Part shown: one piece after another, positions 46,501-57,366 of the stretch
Position numbering within the stretch: the first letter of the stretch is position 1
Layout: each line of letters opens with the position of its first letter
Origin: Selaginella moellendorffii
Lineage: Eukaryota; Streptophyta; Lycopodiopsida; Selaginellales; Selaginellaceae
NCBI RefSeq assembly: GCF_000143415.4
Contig: NW_003314294.1
Location: 1,391,812 to 1,455,811 of the forward strand
Direction of reading: 5' to 3'
Length of the DNA stretch: 64,000 bases
Notes under the pieces: generated by a model
Told to the model about the DNA's origin: nothing
Databases searched by the model: none
What the model saw: the letters and a program-made list of their open reading frames with translations, nothing else
Made by a program: the position numbers and the translations under genes

Positions 46501-47500
46501 GTGCGAAAAATTAGCACCCTTTTACCATACCTCAAGGCCCTAAGGTACGAAGTAACTTTCTAACATCCAAAGGTAGCTTAAGTACGACACAACACCTTCT
46601 CGGGCTGAGACTTCTTCATCCTTGGCAGATTCCAATGACTTAGATCTACGAGCTATGGTGCAGCCAACTTTAGCTCGACCTCAGCTCCATGTTTTGCAAA
46701 AGGGGAGTGATCTCCCAACCTTCTCAGGTGTTGGAACAGTCTCTCCAACATCGCATATCAGTTTCTTTGATTACTATTGCACCACAAACATGATCGTTGA
46801 CGATGATCGTATGTGCCATAACTTCTTGCAGTCTTTCGAAGGCAAAGTAGCAACTTGGGCAGACTATCTCCTCCCAGAGGACTGGACAGACTTCTAGACA
46901 CTACTTACTTCTTTTAGAGAATATTTCGTTGAAGAAAAACCCACAAATCGGCTACTTGTCGACCTCTTTTCGTTCTGGCAGAGTGCTCACGAGTCTGTTT
47001 CTGACTACATCACTTGGTTTTGAGCATACTGGAAGCAGTGTTGGGATCATAGAGTGGTCCAGGATGAGCAACAGGGGATCACAACATTCACAGCGGGTGT
47101 GTGTGGGAACTTGTAGCAGAAACTTCTTAAGAAGACATTCAAGTCTTGCCATGAGGCATTTTCATTTGCCACGAAGATGGAAAGAGAGCTTCTTGTCAAC
47201 CTAGGGAAGAATAAGGCAGCCGCTCAGCCTCCCATAGATCCCCCGACGTCAGTTGAGAGTGAATCTCTATTGGCACTAGATCCAGTGACACAAAGGGTGG
47301 CTTGTAAGCTCCCCTTCAAGTCACTACTCTCTTCTCCTCCTGAGATCTCACCAACAGCTATTCCTGTTCTGGAGTTAGTTCTTCAACAGTTGGTTGACAC
47401 TCCCGTCACCTTTTCACTCCGAGACATATTGTGTCTTGTCCCGGGATTTGGCCAGCATTTAGAGGAGTTTGCACAATCAGGAACACCAGAGAGCACTCTC
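46500..47500 (+). mobile_element. Decayed gag of the upstream-RNase-H element
   Basis: Gag signature read through stops: SDLPTFSGVGTVSPTSHISF, NFLQSFEGKVATWADYLLP, LFSFWQSAHESVSDYITWF, and a later CHEAFSFATKMEREL. Stops near 46897, 47021 and 47113 are TAG or TGA where W or Q is expected. No CCHC knuckle is seen after the capsid part. Confidence 0.7.
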
Positions 47501-47516
47501 AAAAGGACTCCTCAAG

Positions 47517-48500
47517 AGGTGCACATTGTTGACATGACAAGATATGGTGGAGATCTTGGTCCATTCTTCGTCCCGGTGCAGATTGGTACTTCCTCTTGTA
47601 AGATGGATGCTTTGGTTGACTCTGGTTCTAGAAGCAACATTATCTCTCTCAAAGTTGCCCTTTCAGCACAGCTACATATCATTGAGAGTTCCTCCATCGT
47701 GCTCAAGACCTTCGCTAACTACACCATTCCTCCAGCAGGCATTTGCTGTGGTGTCAAAGTCTCAGTGTAGGGTGTTATTTTTGAGATAGATTTCCTTTTG
47801 GTTGACTACCAATGTCTTGGAACATCCTCTTTGAAGGATTCTATCATCTTTGGCTGCTCATGGCAAATCACAGCCCATTGCACCATTGAAAGTGCACAAG
47901 GCAAAATGGAAATTAGTGATGGAACCCATAGCACCACCTTTCTCAACAACTACGGCAGAGCTCTTTCTTAGCAAGCCCAGTAGGCTCAGACTAAGATGGC
48001 CTCCACACCACACTTCCCTCTTGAGCTCACAAAGGTTTTTCCTAAGTTGGCGGTGGAATCAACCATCTATATGATAGATGCTTTCTCGTGCAATGTGATT
48101 GACATAGTTGGAGGTGAGTCGGATAGCTCGAGACATCTCTCAGCTTCACTCTCTTTATTTGAGAATAAGGCCAAGCCTCTAGATAGGCCCTCTTTATTTA
48201 ATGGCGGGGCTTATAGAGTACAGGCCTCCATATCCAGCTTTGTGGAGTGTTTCTCGATAGAGGAAAGGCTCCTCGATTTGTTTCTTGCATGGGACCAACT
48301 CTTTCGTATGGAGCTTGATGACACAGTCACTCCAGACCAGACCCATCTTTCACAAGACACAGCTGAACTCAATCCTCCTCAGCAACTATCTAAGGTGTCA
48401 CATAGCCCGCATCTTCCTATTAAAATTGCAATAGCTGATGACTCCAAGTGTATTTTGTCATTCTGTTTCTTGGAGATGGAAGATGACATCTAGACATAGA
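47517..48500 (+). mobile_element. Protease and linker of the upstream-RNase-H element
   Basis: A retropepsin-like domain with CKMDALVDSGSRSNIISL (active-site D-S-G) is followed by LKTFANYTIPPAG and, past a TAG at 47768, an IIFGCSWQITAHC-type second half. A 160-codon linker of unknown function extends to 48493. DSG in place of DTG is a permitted variant. Confidence 0.65.
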
Positions 48501-48832
48501 ATTAGCAGAAAGAATCAAGCCAATAGAACATGCTGCATGCAAGTTATAACTCTTTGAGTTCAAAATTTTCTACCGTGGAGCTTCTGGTACAGGTCCAAGT
48601 GTATTACATTGAAACTTTAGCACTAGACTTGGACTTGACTTCAGTGGAGGATCTTCCTTCACTTTCAGAGTACTTGGCTACAGTCCTTGCATTGGACATT
48701 GAGCACTTAGATCATCAGAAGCAAAGAGAACAACAGACAAAGTCTCCGAATCCAATAGCAACGTTCTTGCCTGACTTGCCAAAGACGGTCTTGCCAGATG
48801 TGGTGTCCCCAGCATTTTTATTTGAAGAAGAG

Positions 48833-49200
48833 GACACTCCTATGATTACAGCTTATTTCGATGGTGCTTTCTACCCCAAAAACCAGGTTGCCTGCATTGG
48901 AGTTTGGGTGATTGATTCTGCAAGGAACGAAGTAGCCGACCTCTCTATCACTTTCCCAGCAACATCAGCTAATGAAGTAGAGTACTTGGCGGCTATTAGT
49001 GCCATGAAGCTGGCCACAGATCTCAAGTTTAGATGAGTCACTTTTGTTGGAGATGCGCAACTCATCATATGCCAACTTACTAAAGAATACCAAGTCCGCA
49101 AAGAAAACCTGAAAGAGCTATGGCAGTGGGTGGTCAACCTGAAAGATGAGTTCTCTTAGGTGACTTTTCAAAGTGTCCCTTGTGAAGAAAACTTTTGGGC
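48833..49200 (+). mobile_element. RNase H type I domain placed before the reverse transcriptase
   Basis: The frame shows all four acidic sites of an RNase HI fold: ITAYFDGAFYPKNQ (D), SANEVEYLAAISAM (E), VTFVGDAQLIICQL (D) and EENFWADRLSYQA (D). Two TAG/TGA stops interrupt it (49034 and 49157). It continues directly into the spacer before RT (KDVFA, 49453), so the order is protease, RNase H, RT. A second, ordinary RNase H follows the RT. Confidence 0.7.
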
Positions 49201-49259
49201 GGACAGGTTATCATATCAAGCAATCACCATGATGCGAGAGGCAAAAGGCACTCCCTACT

Positions 49260-50150
49260 CTTTGGTTTCCAAGGTCAGGGAGGAATCTAAGATAGATGAG
49301 CCCCCTAAGCCCAAGGTTTCTCCAGACTCTAGGGTTCATGCTATTTTCCTAGGTAATGACAAGGATGCGGTCTTTATTGCCACATCACTTGCTTCAACAA
49401 ACACAGCAAAGCTCTTGGATCTCCTTCACTGTTTCAAGGACGTGTTTGCTTGAGACTATAGCTAGCTTCTAGGAGTTCCCATGGACACAATCATGCATAG
49501 TATTGTGCTTTCAGAGACAGCCAAACCAGTCTATCAAAAGATGCGGCATTTTAGCCCAGCAGCTCACTCATAGATGAAGTTGGAGATCGAGTGACTTCTG
49601 GCAGCCTTCATGGATGGCTTTTCAGGGTATAACCAGATCTTCATTCATCTTGATTATCGAGAACTTATGGCCTTCCAGACACCTTGGGGCGTCTTCACTT
49701 TCAACGTCCTCCCGTTTGGTTTGTGTAATGCTGGAGCTACTTTTTAGCACTTTATGACCCATGCCTTTCACAACTTGATTGGAGGCGCCTTAAGGGTGTA
49801 TATAGATGATCTGTGCACGACCTCTGACTCCTTTGAGGACCACCTTGTGTACTTGGAGTAGATCTTCACTCGCTGCCGACATCATAGGTTTTCATTGAAC
49901 TCAGCAAACTGTAAATTCGGGGTGGCTAAAGGCCGGTTGTTAGGCTTTGATGTCTCATAGGATGGAATGAAGCCCCAAGTAGCCAAGGCTCAGGAGATTC
50001 TGGGTCAGAACCCACCAACCAACGTGAAGCAACTTCACAGCTTCCTCGGGTAAATGGGTTTCTTTCACTATTTCCTCCACAACTATGCTGCATGTTCATG
50101 GCCCTTGATAACTTTGCTACAACACAACGTTCCATTTGTCTGGGGTGAGT
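49260..50150 (+). mobile_element. Decayed reverse transcriptase of the same element
   Basis: LLDLLHCFKDVFA leads to VYQKMRHFSPAAHS, then after an internal deletion to FMDGFSGYNQIFIHL, FNVLPFGLCNAGATF and LRVYIDDLCTTSDSFEDHL (active-site YIDD). NCKFGVAKGRLLGFDVS and VKQLHSFLG follow. About 70 residues between the QK-R segment and FMDGFSG are missing. There are roughly ten stops, mainly TAG. Confidence 0.75.
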
Positions 50151-50700
50151 CCCAGCAACAAGCCTTTGAACCACTGAAGTAGTCACTCCACACGGCCCCG
50201 GTACTCCAACCACTACAATAACAACTTCCTTTTGACATTTACATCACAACGGGTATAGAGTCTTTTGAAGTATGCCTTTGCCAATGTTCACAGCCTGGCA
50301 AGCCCCCACATGCAACATGAATGCCTCACATTCATTCAAGGAGACTGAGAAAAAGTACGTGGATGCGCAAAAAGAAGCAGTGGCTGTTATTTGCACCTTG
50401 GAGCGATTTTGTCACTTTCTTGCTGAAGCCTGTATCTATTTCCACATCTATTTTAATGTGCTGACCTTTCTTTTATAGAGACCAATTCATAGTCCTCATA
50501 CTTTATCTTGGATCGGGACCATCCAAGAGTTCCAGCCAACTTTTCACATGCAGCATCTTCTCCAATAGCTACAGGTCAAGCATGTGAAGAGCAGCAGCTA
50601 TTATCCTGAGTGCAATGGCCAGGCCGAGTCCAACAATAGAATATTGAAGACAGTCATCTCAAAGCTTGTGGAGGATCACCCGAGGCATTGATGCTGAGGG
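50150..50700 (+). mobile_element. Second RNase H remnant and integrase tail
   Basis: QQAFEPLK, LPFDIYITTGIESFEVCL and EKKYVDAQKEAVAVICTLER mark the normal RT-linked RNase H, frame-shifted near 50290. After a large deletion only the integrase segment SSYYPECNGQAESNNRILKT remains (50590-50660). The element has no recognisable 3' LTR. Confidence 0.65.
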
Positions 50701-50841
50701 ATGTGAGCACCCACACGCTCACAACCACTCTCACCTCAAACGCTTCATCCGGTGAGGTGTTCCTCTTCCCTTTTTTTTCTTTTTCTTTTTCTTCTTTTCT
50801 TTCACTTTACTTTCATGACTCCTTTTCTTACTTTCAGAGGG

Positions 50842-51977
50842 TGTAGCGCACGTGGTTTGGACCCTTTATCTTATGGTGATTTACCATAGGATAACACCAC
50901 GAAGCGGAACCTAAACCCTCTTTATGCCACATGACATATGCCACGTGTCACATGCCATGTGTCCATCGTGGTGCGGAACCCGAGGTTTAGGGCCTTGGGC
51001 CACTGAACGAAGGAACGGGGCCAAACTCCCAAGCGTGGAGCTAAGGAGTGATGGAACTGAACCACGGAGCAACTCTCAAGCATAAAGCCCAAGGAGCGAA
51101 GGGACAAAAGCCCAGAGCGACTTAGAACAGTCCTAGAGTAACCAACATCCCAATGCCAGGACCAGCACGCAAAACAGAGCCAAATGGAGTCTAGCGCTAT
51201 TTCAGCATACCGGTGGCCTAGCCCAAGGACATGGGTACTCCACCAGCTAGCATGGAATGGAACTTAGGCCTAGACCCAAGCCGGACGCAGAACAAGGACA
51301 AGCACACAAGCGGGAGCTAGATTATGCCTCAGGTTGGTCAGCCATGCCCGACCTACCCACTATCCCTACTATACATTTGGAACCCCCTATAGCCCCCCTT
51401 GAGGAACACACGCTTTGAGATTTCACCCCAAGCTTCCCTTAGTATCAAAAGTTAGTCTCTGGGACAAGCTTGAAACTTACTAAATATGGAATGTCCCTAG
51501 ATTATGAATTTGGGCACGAAACAAACACCATTGTGTTCAGGCCGATCTCTACATTCCGTAGATATCCCAAATGAGCAAATCTGGACACTTTTCATAAATA
51601 GCATTTGGGACCGAAATGAGACTAACACAAAGGGCATGATAGCGAGGGTGTTTGGCAGACACGGTAAGTTATCATCCAATGATATTGAGGGACCAATCTC
51701 AATATGCGAGGGTTCTTGTCACTAGCAAGTGCAAGACAAAATGAGATGGGAACTCCTTACCGGGCTAAGTATGCTTAGCTAATAACACGTAGGAATTCCG
51801 TCCTTATGCTCATCCGGTCTAAGTACACTCGAAATGCCCAATTAACTCCACTAACACAAGAGGGACTGATAAAGGGTCCAGCAATACCGACCTCCTGCTA
51901 TCGTGGCAGTAAGGTAAGAGTGTCCGTAAGGACTGGTCGACAGGTAACTTTTGATACCCGAAGTCACATTCATGACA
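50842..51977 (-). repeat. 3' LTR, about 1.14 kb, family A-like
   Basis: On the minus strand it starts TGTCATGAATGTGAC at 51977 next to a polypurine tract and ends GTGCGCTACA at 50842. Its middle matches 14241-14700 and its end portion matches the short LTR fragments at 7007, 11805 and 12745. It is the most complete LTR of the family here. Confidence 0.65.
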
Positions 51978-51993
51978 CTTTCCCCCCCTAGGG
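51978..51993 (-). promoter_or_regulatory. Polypurine tract
   Basis: The minus strand reads CCCTAGGGGGGGAAAG immediately before the LTR start. The pol frame ends just upstream. Confidence 0.6.
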
Positions 51994-53977
51994 AAGATCG
52001 ACGTCTTCGTCGATGCATACTCGAGTCTAGAATACTGCTAAGGAAACAACTCCAGAAAAAGTTCACGGTATTCACACTATGTGAGAAATGCACCAACTTA
52101 AATGAGTTAGGGGTAACCTCTTTGTCTAACGTAGATGCGCTACCAGCTTAGACACCTTCCGGTCGTCACCGACAAGGAAATGACCAATAGAATTAACCAC
52201 CCTTGCTGCTCTAGTTGTCATCCAGCTTACAAAAGTGTGATATGCCTTGTTTGCAGAGACATAGAGAGAGAAGCCAGAGGCCCCAACCCTCCTGAGCAAA
52301 GAAACCAAACCCCTCGGTAAGGTTTAGATAGACTACTGTAAATAGGCAGTTAGAGTTGTTTACACAGTCACGCTCTTTTAACACTCACATAAACTTTTGT
52401 AGTAGTGACATGGGTGTTGTTCATGGTGTTGCTCAATTGATGATCAAGTCATTGTGAATTCTTATATCATATCCATGTGATAATGAGCAATGTGTTTACA
52501 AAGTTGCTTGGTTAAATGATGATCAACCCCAAAGTGGTTGATGGAGAAGCTAGTCTACTTACATGAAGTAGCATTGTAGTAGCTTTGATTAGATTCTTAA
52601 TAGTAATCCATTATGCTAAGCTTAAGTTGGTTCCTTGTTTCCTTGAGGGTTTGCCTATAAGGTGTTTGAAAGGGTTGTAGCATTCATTTGCTATGACTTG
52701 TCAGTTGATCTGTTTGCACTTGGAGTAGATTGTTGGATGGAGAAGATGTATAATTGAGGCATTAACATCGCTAGCACTTGTGTTAGTGGAAGTGGCATTG
52801 TCGGTTCGAGTGATAAGGAATTCTCTTTAGACCTTGATTTTCCATGTCATTTCTCTTGTTAGTATTTTGGCTTCACATTGGATCTTGAAGGTGGTTGAAG
52901 AAAAGTGTTAGTGCGATATGGATATCCGAAAATGTGGTCTTCGTGATCAAGCCTTGGATGTTCACTTTGCATTTTGCGGATGTCGGTGTTGGATGTTAGA
53001 AGTATGGGCAAAAAGATGTTCAAGGCCTAAGCATATCATAGATCATGAAAATTTGTGTTGAGGTGAACCTATGTGAAGTTGTTAGTAGGAGGAAGTTGGT
53101 TGAGTCTTAAAAGTTTGTATTCCTGGACTGAGAGTCATTCTTTTTCTAGGATGGAAAATTTTCCACAAATTTTCTTAAGCTTTTCCAATAGGCTGATTTG
53201 TTGATCACTTTGCCCAAAAACCATTCCGTTTTCGTAAGCCAGTACAAACTAGTGAAGGGGTAGGAGTTAACTTTGGTTAGCTTAGACCTTAGTAAGTAGT
53301 TTGTATGATGCCACCCGAAAAGGATGCTAACCTTTAGAGCTCAGGCAATTAAGTGGGATAGAGTCTGGAGTTGGTGTAGAAAAGTGGCCGTTGCACTTTT
53401 CTAGAAAGGTGACCCTTGTGCCTTTCTTCTAGCGTTATGTTTGGTGGCAAGTTGCACCTTGCATTCCGTTAAGACTCTATGAGAGTAGTGAGCTCTCACT
53501 GATCTTGACTTAGTCTTGGTGGCCCTGCTCCTTGGTTGAGGATAGTGATGTCCAACTTAGTTGTTTGTAATTGAGATGTTGGTACCCATACTATAGCTTT
53601 GTCTAATTGGAGGTTGTGTACTGATATGAGTTCATCTCGTGGTCTTCACTTTAGTTTCGACTGAGTGTTGATCATGTATAGCTAGTCTCTTCAAGACATG
53701 CTCAGAGCTGTTAGCTAAATGCATTGGTGAGCTTATTACAGTTGAGTTGGATTCGAGTACTCATTTAGTTCGTACTTGTCTATGAACCTTTATCTCGTAT
53801 CTGGGGTATTACGTTCATGTTGGACAAGTGTATGACTCAATGACATGAGTTTAGTGTTTGGGTCTTGTGAAGGCAAGTTGAAGAGTGATTATTAATTGCT
53901 TTGCGACTAGTGATTGCTTATAGACTTTGTCGAGGACCTCTGATACTTGCTTTGCTCGATGATGATTTAGTAGTGAT
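51994..53977. other. Pol tail remnant, then sequence without coding potential
   Basis: From 51994 to about 52330 the minus strand holds a decayed pol end. From 52330 on, no frame of 60 codons occurs on either strand; the plus strand is rich in T and G. No repeat unit could be fixed. Confidence 0.45.
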
Positions 53978-54139
53978 TGTAGCGCATGTGATCATGGGAT
54001 GAGATTTGGATATACTATCACCGTGGATCCTTGGAACCTTGGGGGATAAATGGGGATAAAATAGCCACTAAGGGCTCTCTCATCAAGCAATTGCCCCTTT
54101 TCCAATTGGCTTAAGAGGAGAGAGATAAAGTGCGCTACA
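53978..54139 (+). mobile_element. Short solo LTR with 5-bp target duplication
   Basis: 162 bp from TGTAGCGCA to TGCGCTACA (perfect 9-bp inverted ends), flanked on both sides by GTGAT (53973-53977 and 54140-54144). A five-base duplication and TG...CA ends are the marks of an LTR-element insertion. The interior matches the first ~150 bp of the LTRs starting at 14872 and 15279. This is an LTR greatly shortened inside, yet with both ends intact. Confidence 0.8.
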
Positions 54140-56030
54140 GTGATGGGCTTGCTTTATCAGATGGTGTTGCAAAGGATCGTGTTGTTAAACTTACATGGGT
54201 TTTCTATGTTGGCATGTTGACTCTACTTCTGTTGATATCATTTAGTTGCGTTTAGTTTGTAGTATTGAATTTCATTGAGTCTTGGATGTGGTGATTCACT
54301 CCTTGATGAAGTGTTATCTATACCTGAGTATTATTAAAGGATTGGTCTCGGATATTAAGTAAGGTATCTTCGACTTCAGTTAGCTTGGTTACTAAAGAGT
54401 TTTGAGTGGTGATTCACTCTTGCTTTCTTCTAGCTTTGTTCTGGTGTTAATGGCATTGAAGTGATGCCTTGTTATTGACATTATTGGTGTTGAGATTCAA
54501 GTGAGATGAGATGTCTCTCTTTAGGATTGATATTGAGTTTCATTAGTCTCGATGAAGATAGTGTTGATGATTTGGCTATAACTTTGTGTTATTGGCATTT
54601 GTGCAATTGCTAATTAGCAACTATGTTGATGTTCAAATGAATTGAATAGCAAGTTTGAGTTAGTTGTGTTCTCGACAAGATTATTTAGTAGAAGTTGAGC
54701 TTTGGCTTTTCCTTGAAAAGTGATTCAATTGTAGACTATGCTAGCTTTACAAGATGAAGAGTTAGTGATTGATATTAGAATGTTTGAATCCTTGTTGGAT
54801 TTGAGTTGGAATATATTGATCATTGATGATTCTTCTTGTGTTTATTATGAAATGAGTTACGTCTTGCTATAGATGGATTCATGGAGGATCGTTTAATGAT
54901 CACTTGTTGAGCATAACTTTGTTATGCTAAGCTTTTGGATTGATGCAGAAATGCTCTCATTAGCTTTGCATTATGAAGTTTAGCTTCTGGATGTGTTGAG
55001 GAAGATATTGTGAGATATACCATGATTTCTTCTTTAGCATTGAAGTTAGTTTATGCAAAACTTGTGATCATTATTAGGCAAGACTTGGCTATAAGCTTCT
55101 TCGAGTTTTTGGTTCCTTGAGTTTTCATGCTTATGGTCCATTTGTTAAAAGTTGTTGGGGAAGGCATTTTAGCTCATTAACTTCGATATTGAAGTTGGCT
55201 TTTGCATCTAACAATCATTGGTGATGATTGACTATCATCTAAGATAGTTGATTGTCCTTGTCAAAAGATTTTGTTTGATTGTTATTGATATAGACTAATT
55301 TGTCATTCTTCGGGATGGTCGATTCTTTCTTCAATGATGATTATGCATCACTGTATTGATATGATGATTGATGATCTTTCATGATAGTTAGTTGTTCTTT
55401 TTGATGACTTATGGCTTTTCGCATTACCTCATGTACTTTGTGGTTTGCTCTGGATTGGTCTCTTGGGTTTGAGACATCAATAGGATGTTGCTAACACTTG
55501 CTTGAGCAACTCTAGTTCCTTGGTATTGTTGACTGAGATCTGTTCGAATTAGCTAGTGTGATAATTAGCATGAATGAATATTTGTTGGTCTTGCCACATT
55601 CATTTTGTTCTGTTGATTATTGCTCGAGTTAGTTCTGATAGATTTGGATGTAATTTCCTTTAGGTGATACATTCGCGAGCATTGTGCTTGTCAATCAATG
55701 ATACTTTGTGTTTCTTTGAGTTTTCTTTTATAAGTTGTTTGGCTTACTATCTACCATCTTCAATAGTTAAGCTTTATCATTGAATTTACTTGATGATCTA
55801 CTTGCTATTGAATTTTGTTGGATGGTGAATCTTGTGTTTACCAATTATGATGATCTTGGTGGTTCTTGTACTATACTACTAGTTTATTGGATGATAACTT
55901 ACTTGGAATACTTTTGTGTTCTAATCTAAGATATATTCATTGATAATTAAGTCTCTAAGATATCATTGTCTATGACTTTGATATTGTCCATCTATTGATC
56001 TTTGGGTTTGGGCCAGTATAGGCAGACTGG
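54140..56030. other. T/G-rich sequence, no gene seen
   Basis: Continues the composition of 52.3-54.0 kb: many TTGATGATT-like words on the plus strand and no frame of 60 codons. The solo LTR above interrupts it, so it is older than that insertion. Confidence 0.45.
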
Positions 56031-56064
56031 CTTTGGCTCTTCGTGTGCATGGTGAAATCTTTAG

Positions 56065-56259
56065 TCATGGGGTAGCTACTGTCAACTGGTCACGTAACTT
56101 GCCTCTCTGTCGATGTTCCTTATTCCGAGCAGCAATTCCGATGATCTTGATCCACCGCCTTTTCGTCTTCTTGTGTCTGGGCAGCAGCGGTGCAGGCACC
56201 AGATCCACGACCTCAAATTCGTCAATCTCAGCCTCTTCCATTCGCCGGGCCTCCCCCAT
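56065..56259 (-). pseudogene. Possible first exon of a divergent unknown gene
   Basis: The minus-strand frame from the ATG at 56259 reads RRMEEAEIDEFEVVDLVPAP then a basic stretch (RHKKTKRRWIKIIGIAARNK). GC content and residue use resemble real genes of the 19-31 kb island. It starts 62 bp from the cyclophilin start on the other strand, imitating the head-to-head pairs there. No downstream exon is found. Confidence 0.3.
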
Positions 56260-56321
56260 TCTTCTTCTCGGGGAGTGGTTCTTGGAAGAACCCTAAACAA
56301 TACTTCTCTAGAAGGAACTAG

Positions 56322-56714
56322 ATGGTGATTCTTTTGCCGCCTTCCTGCTGCGATTACCAATGCGACAGATGCATCGCCTTGCTCGCCGCCACAGCTGCTG
56401 CGGCATCGTCGACTCTTGCCACCTCCGCCACTCCTTCGATCGATCTTGTTGACACGAGCATCACCGATCGAGTGTTCTTCAATCTGGGGCTATGCCAGAG
56501 CAGTAACACGCCTGCGGGGGGCCGGCCGACGTGCAACGATTCTGATTTGCAGCCCCTTGGCCGTGTCGTGATTGGCCTCTATGGCAATCAAGTGCCACAC
56601 ACAACCCGATTGATCAAGGCCATGGCCACCGGCGCGGTGGGAAGCTCCTACCAAGGCATCAAGTGTCAATTTAGTTCGACAAAATGTAACATAAATGCCA
56701 CATTCCACCAATAG
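56322..56714 (+). pseudogene. Truncated cyclophilin-type peptidyl-prolyl isomerase (plastid, CYP28-like)
   Basis: The frame starts with an Ala/Ser-rich leader typical of plastid proteins (LAATAAAASSTLATSATPSI). It continues into ITDRVFFNLGLCQSSN and PLGRVVIGLYGNQVPHTTRL then KAMATG, the opening of the cyclophilin fold as in the plastid CYP28 group. After SSYQGIK homology ends: the catalytic Arg-Phe and Trp segments are missing and unrelated AC-rich DNA follows. The point of loss has an AA/GTGTCA that could be a splice donor, so it is probably exon 1 cut from its gene by transposon activity. Confidence 0.65.
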
Positions 56715-57366
56715 AGATTTACAACACCTAACACCACTAACTTTTGTTCACAATATGGACAAGCTCATGCCACTCTCTATCCGACCAAACTCAACACTAA
56801 TCCAACACCAAACTACTCAAAGAGCAATAGCAAGGTTCCTCGGAAAAGAATTGAGCATTGCAACCCAAGTCTTCCAATAACAAGTCTAGACAAAATGGTA
56901 TAGCGCTTCACCGCTATCCATCCCATGACTCACCATTTGCAAGACCATCATTTTCAACATGCATCAAAGTAGGAACTCTTGATTGCATAATATGAACACG
57001 AGCAATGAGTTAACACCTCGTTGCAAATCATCTCTCCAAGAAGAAAACATGATTTACATGTTTGATCCTTCGTCTCCGATGACTCTCTTTTCGGTCTCAT
57101 CTTTAACTACACCTCAAGCTTGCTTTCACACTGCCTTCAGTCCAATCCAAGAAAAGTTTATGAGAGAGCACGGCACTGACTACTTGAATCAATAGACTAA
57201 TCCCTATAGTCTTGATTGATCCACTTGTAGTCTTGCTTAGGAAGGATCCACTAGTGCCGTACTTAATAGCTACGGACCAGCTTATTTGCTACTCATACCA
57301 AACCTAGGGAGGTTTGCTTTCACCCATGGTACATGGAACAACTCATGGAACCACCGATAAGCTAAC
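56715..57366. other. AC-rich stretch, nothing recognised
   Basis: 650 bp rich in A and C on the plus strand, between the cyclophilin fragment and the LTR. No coding motif. Confidence 0.4.
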
